In this document: positions 62,500 to 64,000 of the stretch, one piece after another
How the letters are laid out: each line of letters begins with the position of its first letter
Position numbering within the stretch: position 1 is the first letter of the stretch
DNA from: SHZL01 sp963784425
GTDB taxonomy: Bacteria > Pseudomonadota > Gammaproteobacteria > Xanthomonadales > SZUA-36
Direction: 5' to 3'
NCBI GenBank assembly: GCA_963784425.1
Contig: CAWARM010000011.1
Coordinates: 682,001 to 746,000, forward strand
DNA: 64,000 nt
Notes under the pieces: generated by a model
Seen by the model: only the letters and a program-made list of their open reading frames with translations
Told to the model about the DNA's origin: nothing
Database searches by the model: none
Program-made: the position numbers and the translations under genes

Positions 62500-63219
62500 T
62501 CATGTTAGTGGTGTCGTGTTAGTGGTGTCGCGCCGCCTGAGAATCAGTTCCGCCATCGGCAGGTCATCGGCGCAGGTAATCTTGACATTACTGGAGGAGC
62601 CGCGCACCAGCAAGGGGTGAAAGCCTGCCCGCTCCATGGCTTCCGCATCGTCTGTGGGTTGAACTCCGGAGCGGATCGCCGCTTGCAGACTCCGTATCAA
62701 GGCATCCAGTGGAAACAACTGCGGGGTCTGCGCCGACCACAAGCCGGACCGGTCCACCGTGCAGTCTATGCGTTGGTGCTCTTGTTCCCGTTTCAGGGTG
62801 TCACTGACCGGAACAGCTAATATCGCGCCGTGTTCGCTGGCCAGGCCAAGGAGCATCAACTCGACCAGGGATGAGGCAGCCAGGCAGGGACGGGCCGCAT
62901 CATGCACCAGCACCCACTCGCACCGCGTGTCGATGCTGCGAATATACTGCAAGCCGTTGAGCACGGACCGCGCTCGGCTGTCACCGCCCGTCGTGGTGCT
63001 CACTTCCGGAAAAAAGGGGCGAACGAGATCATCATAGGCAGCGTCATTTTGTGCCAGCACCACGGTCACCGCCTGCACGGCCGGATGTTCACGCACTGCT
63101 GCAATGCTGTGAGCCAGGACGGGTTTGCCCAGTAGCTGCATGTACTGCTTCGGCGTTGCACCTCCAAAACGGATGCTTTGACCAGCAGCAGGAATCAGGG
63201 CACGAACGTGCTGCATCAT
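62500..63219 (-). CDS. ispD: 2-C-methyl-D-erythritol 4-phosphate cytidylyltransferase
   Basis: IspD transfers CMP to MEP. The 239-residue protein has LIPAAGQSIRFGGATPKQYM with the CTP-binding loop, VLVHDAARPCLA, and TDDAEAMERAG. The C-terminus reads RRRDTTNTTPLT and lies in a 14-bp tandem duplication, so the last residues may differ from relatives. The gene is followed by ispF and preceded by ftsB, as in E. coli. Confidence 0.95.
   Translation of the reverse strand: MMQHVRALIPAAGQSIRFGGATPKQYMQLLGKPVLAHSIAAVREHPAVQAVTVVLAQNDAAYDDLVRPFFPEVSTTTGGDSRARSVLNGLQYIRSIDTRCEWVLVHDAARPCLAASSLVELMLLGLASEHGAILAVPVSDTLKREQEHQRIDCTVDRSGLWSAQTPQLFPLDALIRSLQAAIRSGVQPTDDAEAMERAGFHPLLVRGSSSNVKITCADDLPMAELILRRRDTTNTTPLT
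62503..62530. repeat. 14-bp tandem duplication at the ispD 3' end
   Basis: tgttagtggtgtcg occurs twice in a row (62503–62516 and 62517–62530). As 14 is not a multiple of three, the duplication would have changed the reading frame of the ispD tail and set its present stop. Confidence 0.85.
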
Positions 63220-63231
63220 GGCGTTTTGTTC

Positions 63232-63531
63232 TTATTCCTTCTTTTCCGGCTTGGGTGGAGTGCCGGGCACAACCTGGTAAAACTCTTCGTCCTCGCGAAT
63301 CATGCCCATGTCACTTCGCGCTCTTTCCTCGATGGCCTCATAACCCTGGCGCAGATCTTCCACTTCAGCCTGCAGCTCCTGGTTACGCTGTTCGAGAAAC
63401 TTGTTCTCCTCAACCTGCTCGGCAACCCGCTGTTCCAGTCGGCGCACATTGGCAAAACCGCCTTCACCCAACCAGAGTTTGTACTGCAGCGCCAGCAGCA
63501 CGATCAGCAACACCACCAGCAGAATGCGCAT
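63232..63531 (-). CDS. ftsB: Cell division protein FtsB
   Basis: A 99-residue bitopic divisome protein. A membrane helix (MRILLVVLLIVLLALQYKLW) is followed by a periplasmic coiled coil (LEQRVAEQVEENKFLEQRN). The protein works with FtsL and FtsQ. It lies 8 bp downstream of eno and 12 bp upstream of ispD, the conserved eno–ftsB–ispD order. Confidence 0.95.
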   Translation of the reverse strand: MRILLVVLLIVLLALQYKLWLGEGGFANVRRLEQRVAEQVEENKFLEQRNQELQAEVEDLRQGYEAIEERARSDMGMIREDEEFYQVVPGTPPKPEKKE

Positions 63532-63539
63532 GCCCTTGC

Positions 63540-64000
63540 TTACCCCCGGTTCCTGAGGTTTCTGAACGCACTGCGCCCGGCGTATTGGCCGCGCTGGCCC
63601 AGGGCTTCCTCAATCCGCAGCAATTGATTGTATTTGGCAACCCGGTCGGAACGACACAATGAGCCGGTCTTGATCTGGGTGGCGAAAGTTGCCACGGCCA
63701 GGTCGGCAATCGTGGTGTCTTCGGTTTCACCGGAGCGATGGGAAATCACTGCGCTGTATCCGGCAGCTTCGGCCATATTGATGGCTGCCAGTGTTTCACT
63801 CAAGGTACCGATCTGGTTCAGCTTGATCAGGATGGAATTGGCGATGCCTCTGTCAATGCCTTGCTGGAAAATCCGGGTATTGGTTACAAACAGGTCATCG
63901 CCCACCAGTTGGCAACGGTCGCCCAGGCGATCGGTGAGTTCTTTCCAGCCATCCCAATCACCCTCGGCCATGCCGTCCTCGACACTTATGATCGGGTACT
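63540..64000 (-). CDS. eno: Enolase, C-terminal part; 5' end beyond the window
   Basis: The last 150 or so codons of enolase. The region YPIISVEDGMAEGDWDG, with a magnesium-ligand Glu and Asp, leads in at the right edge, and the catalytic lysine is in SILIKLNQIGTLSETL; SHRSGETEDTTIADLAVA and the final RGQYAGRSAFRNL follow. Enolase makes phosphoenolpyruvate in glycolysis and is part of the RNA degradosome in many gammaproteobacteria. The stop is at 63540–63542. Confidence 0.96.
   Translation of the reverse strand, partial: YPIISVEDGMAEGDWDGWKELTDRLGDRCQLVGDDLFVTNTRIFQQGIDRGIANSILIKLNQIGTLSETLAAINMAEAAGYSAVISHRSGETEDTTIADLAVATFATQIKTGSLCRSDRVAKYNQLLRIEEALGQRGQYAGRSAFRNLRNRG

Noticed and set aside
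1..64000. CRISPR array, prophage, integron or rRNA
   Set aside because: No regularly spaced repeats, phage structural genes, integrase or rRNA segments were seen.

Overview
The window is a gammaproteobacterial chromosome segment, moderately GC-rich and densely coded. Gene content and order (pmbA–yjgA–tldD–yhdP–rng–maf, leuS–lptE–holA–nadD–rsfS–rlmH, tusDCBE, truD–ispF–ispD–ftsB–eno, phoBR, pstCAB–phoU with very long PstC and PstA) fit a marine-type gammaproteobacterium outside the Enterobacterales. I cannot name the genus from sequence alone.

Layout. 1–15 kb: a mostly minus-strand housekeeping block from leuS down to tldD, plus pmbA (cut by the window edge) and yjgA. 15–29 kb: a HerA-like ATPase, folK and pcnB (pcnB has no standard start codon), a tRNA-Glu(CTC), fdxA, bamC, dapA, a one-Cys PrxQ, a PIN–PhoH ATPase, a FadL-like porin, thiD, an NAD-type isocitrate dehydrogenase, the tusDCBE sulfur relay and bepA.

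29–49 kb is a phosphate-starvation island. phoB, phoR, pstS and a porin lie on the plus strand. Next come ppx, epmA and cpxRA. A divergent pair follows: a secreted beta-helix protein and a TonB-dependent receptor. The minus-strand operon pstC–pstA–pstB–phoU closes the island. I read PhoB-box promoters in front of phoB, pstS, the porin, the beta-helix gene, the TonB receptor and pstC. This implies one PhoB-controlled programme covering sensing, outer-membrane entry (porin and TonB receptor), periplasmic capture (PstS), import (PstCAB) and feedback (PhoU). The beta-helix/TonB pair is the least described part and the best candidate for a new phosphate-acquisition system.

49–64 kb: a GNAT–VanY fusion, a SecB-like protein, a DNA glycosylase, a DUF423 protein, a GldA/F/G-type ABC cluster with a DUF4340 protein, a PspB-like small protein facing a LuxR-type two-component pair, a coupled metallopeptidase-like/GNAT pair, an FHA protein, truD, ispF, ispD, ftsB and the 3' part of eno.

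Three features cut across regions. Five genes between 30 and 50 kb (phoR, pstS, cpxR, the TonB receptor, GNAT–VanY) each carry one apparent single-base frameshift, while none was found elsewhere; this may be sequence error or real inactivation. Two 164-bp long-palindrome elements and one 51-bp palindrome sit in gene gaps next to CTAG tetranucleotides, two of them forming the stop codons of phoU and pstB. Several starts are decided by regulatory sites: the upstream phoB ATG lies inside a Pho box, and pstC may be leaderless.
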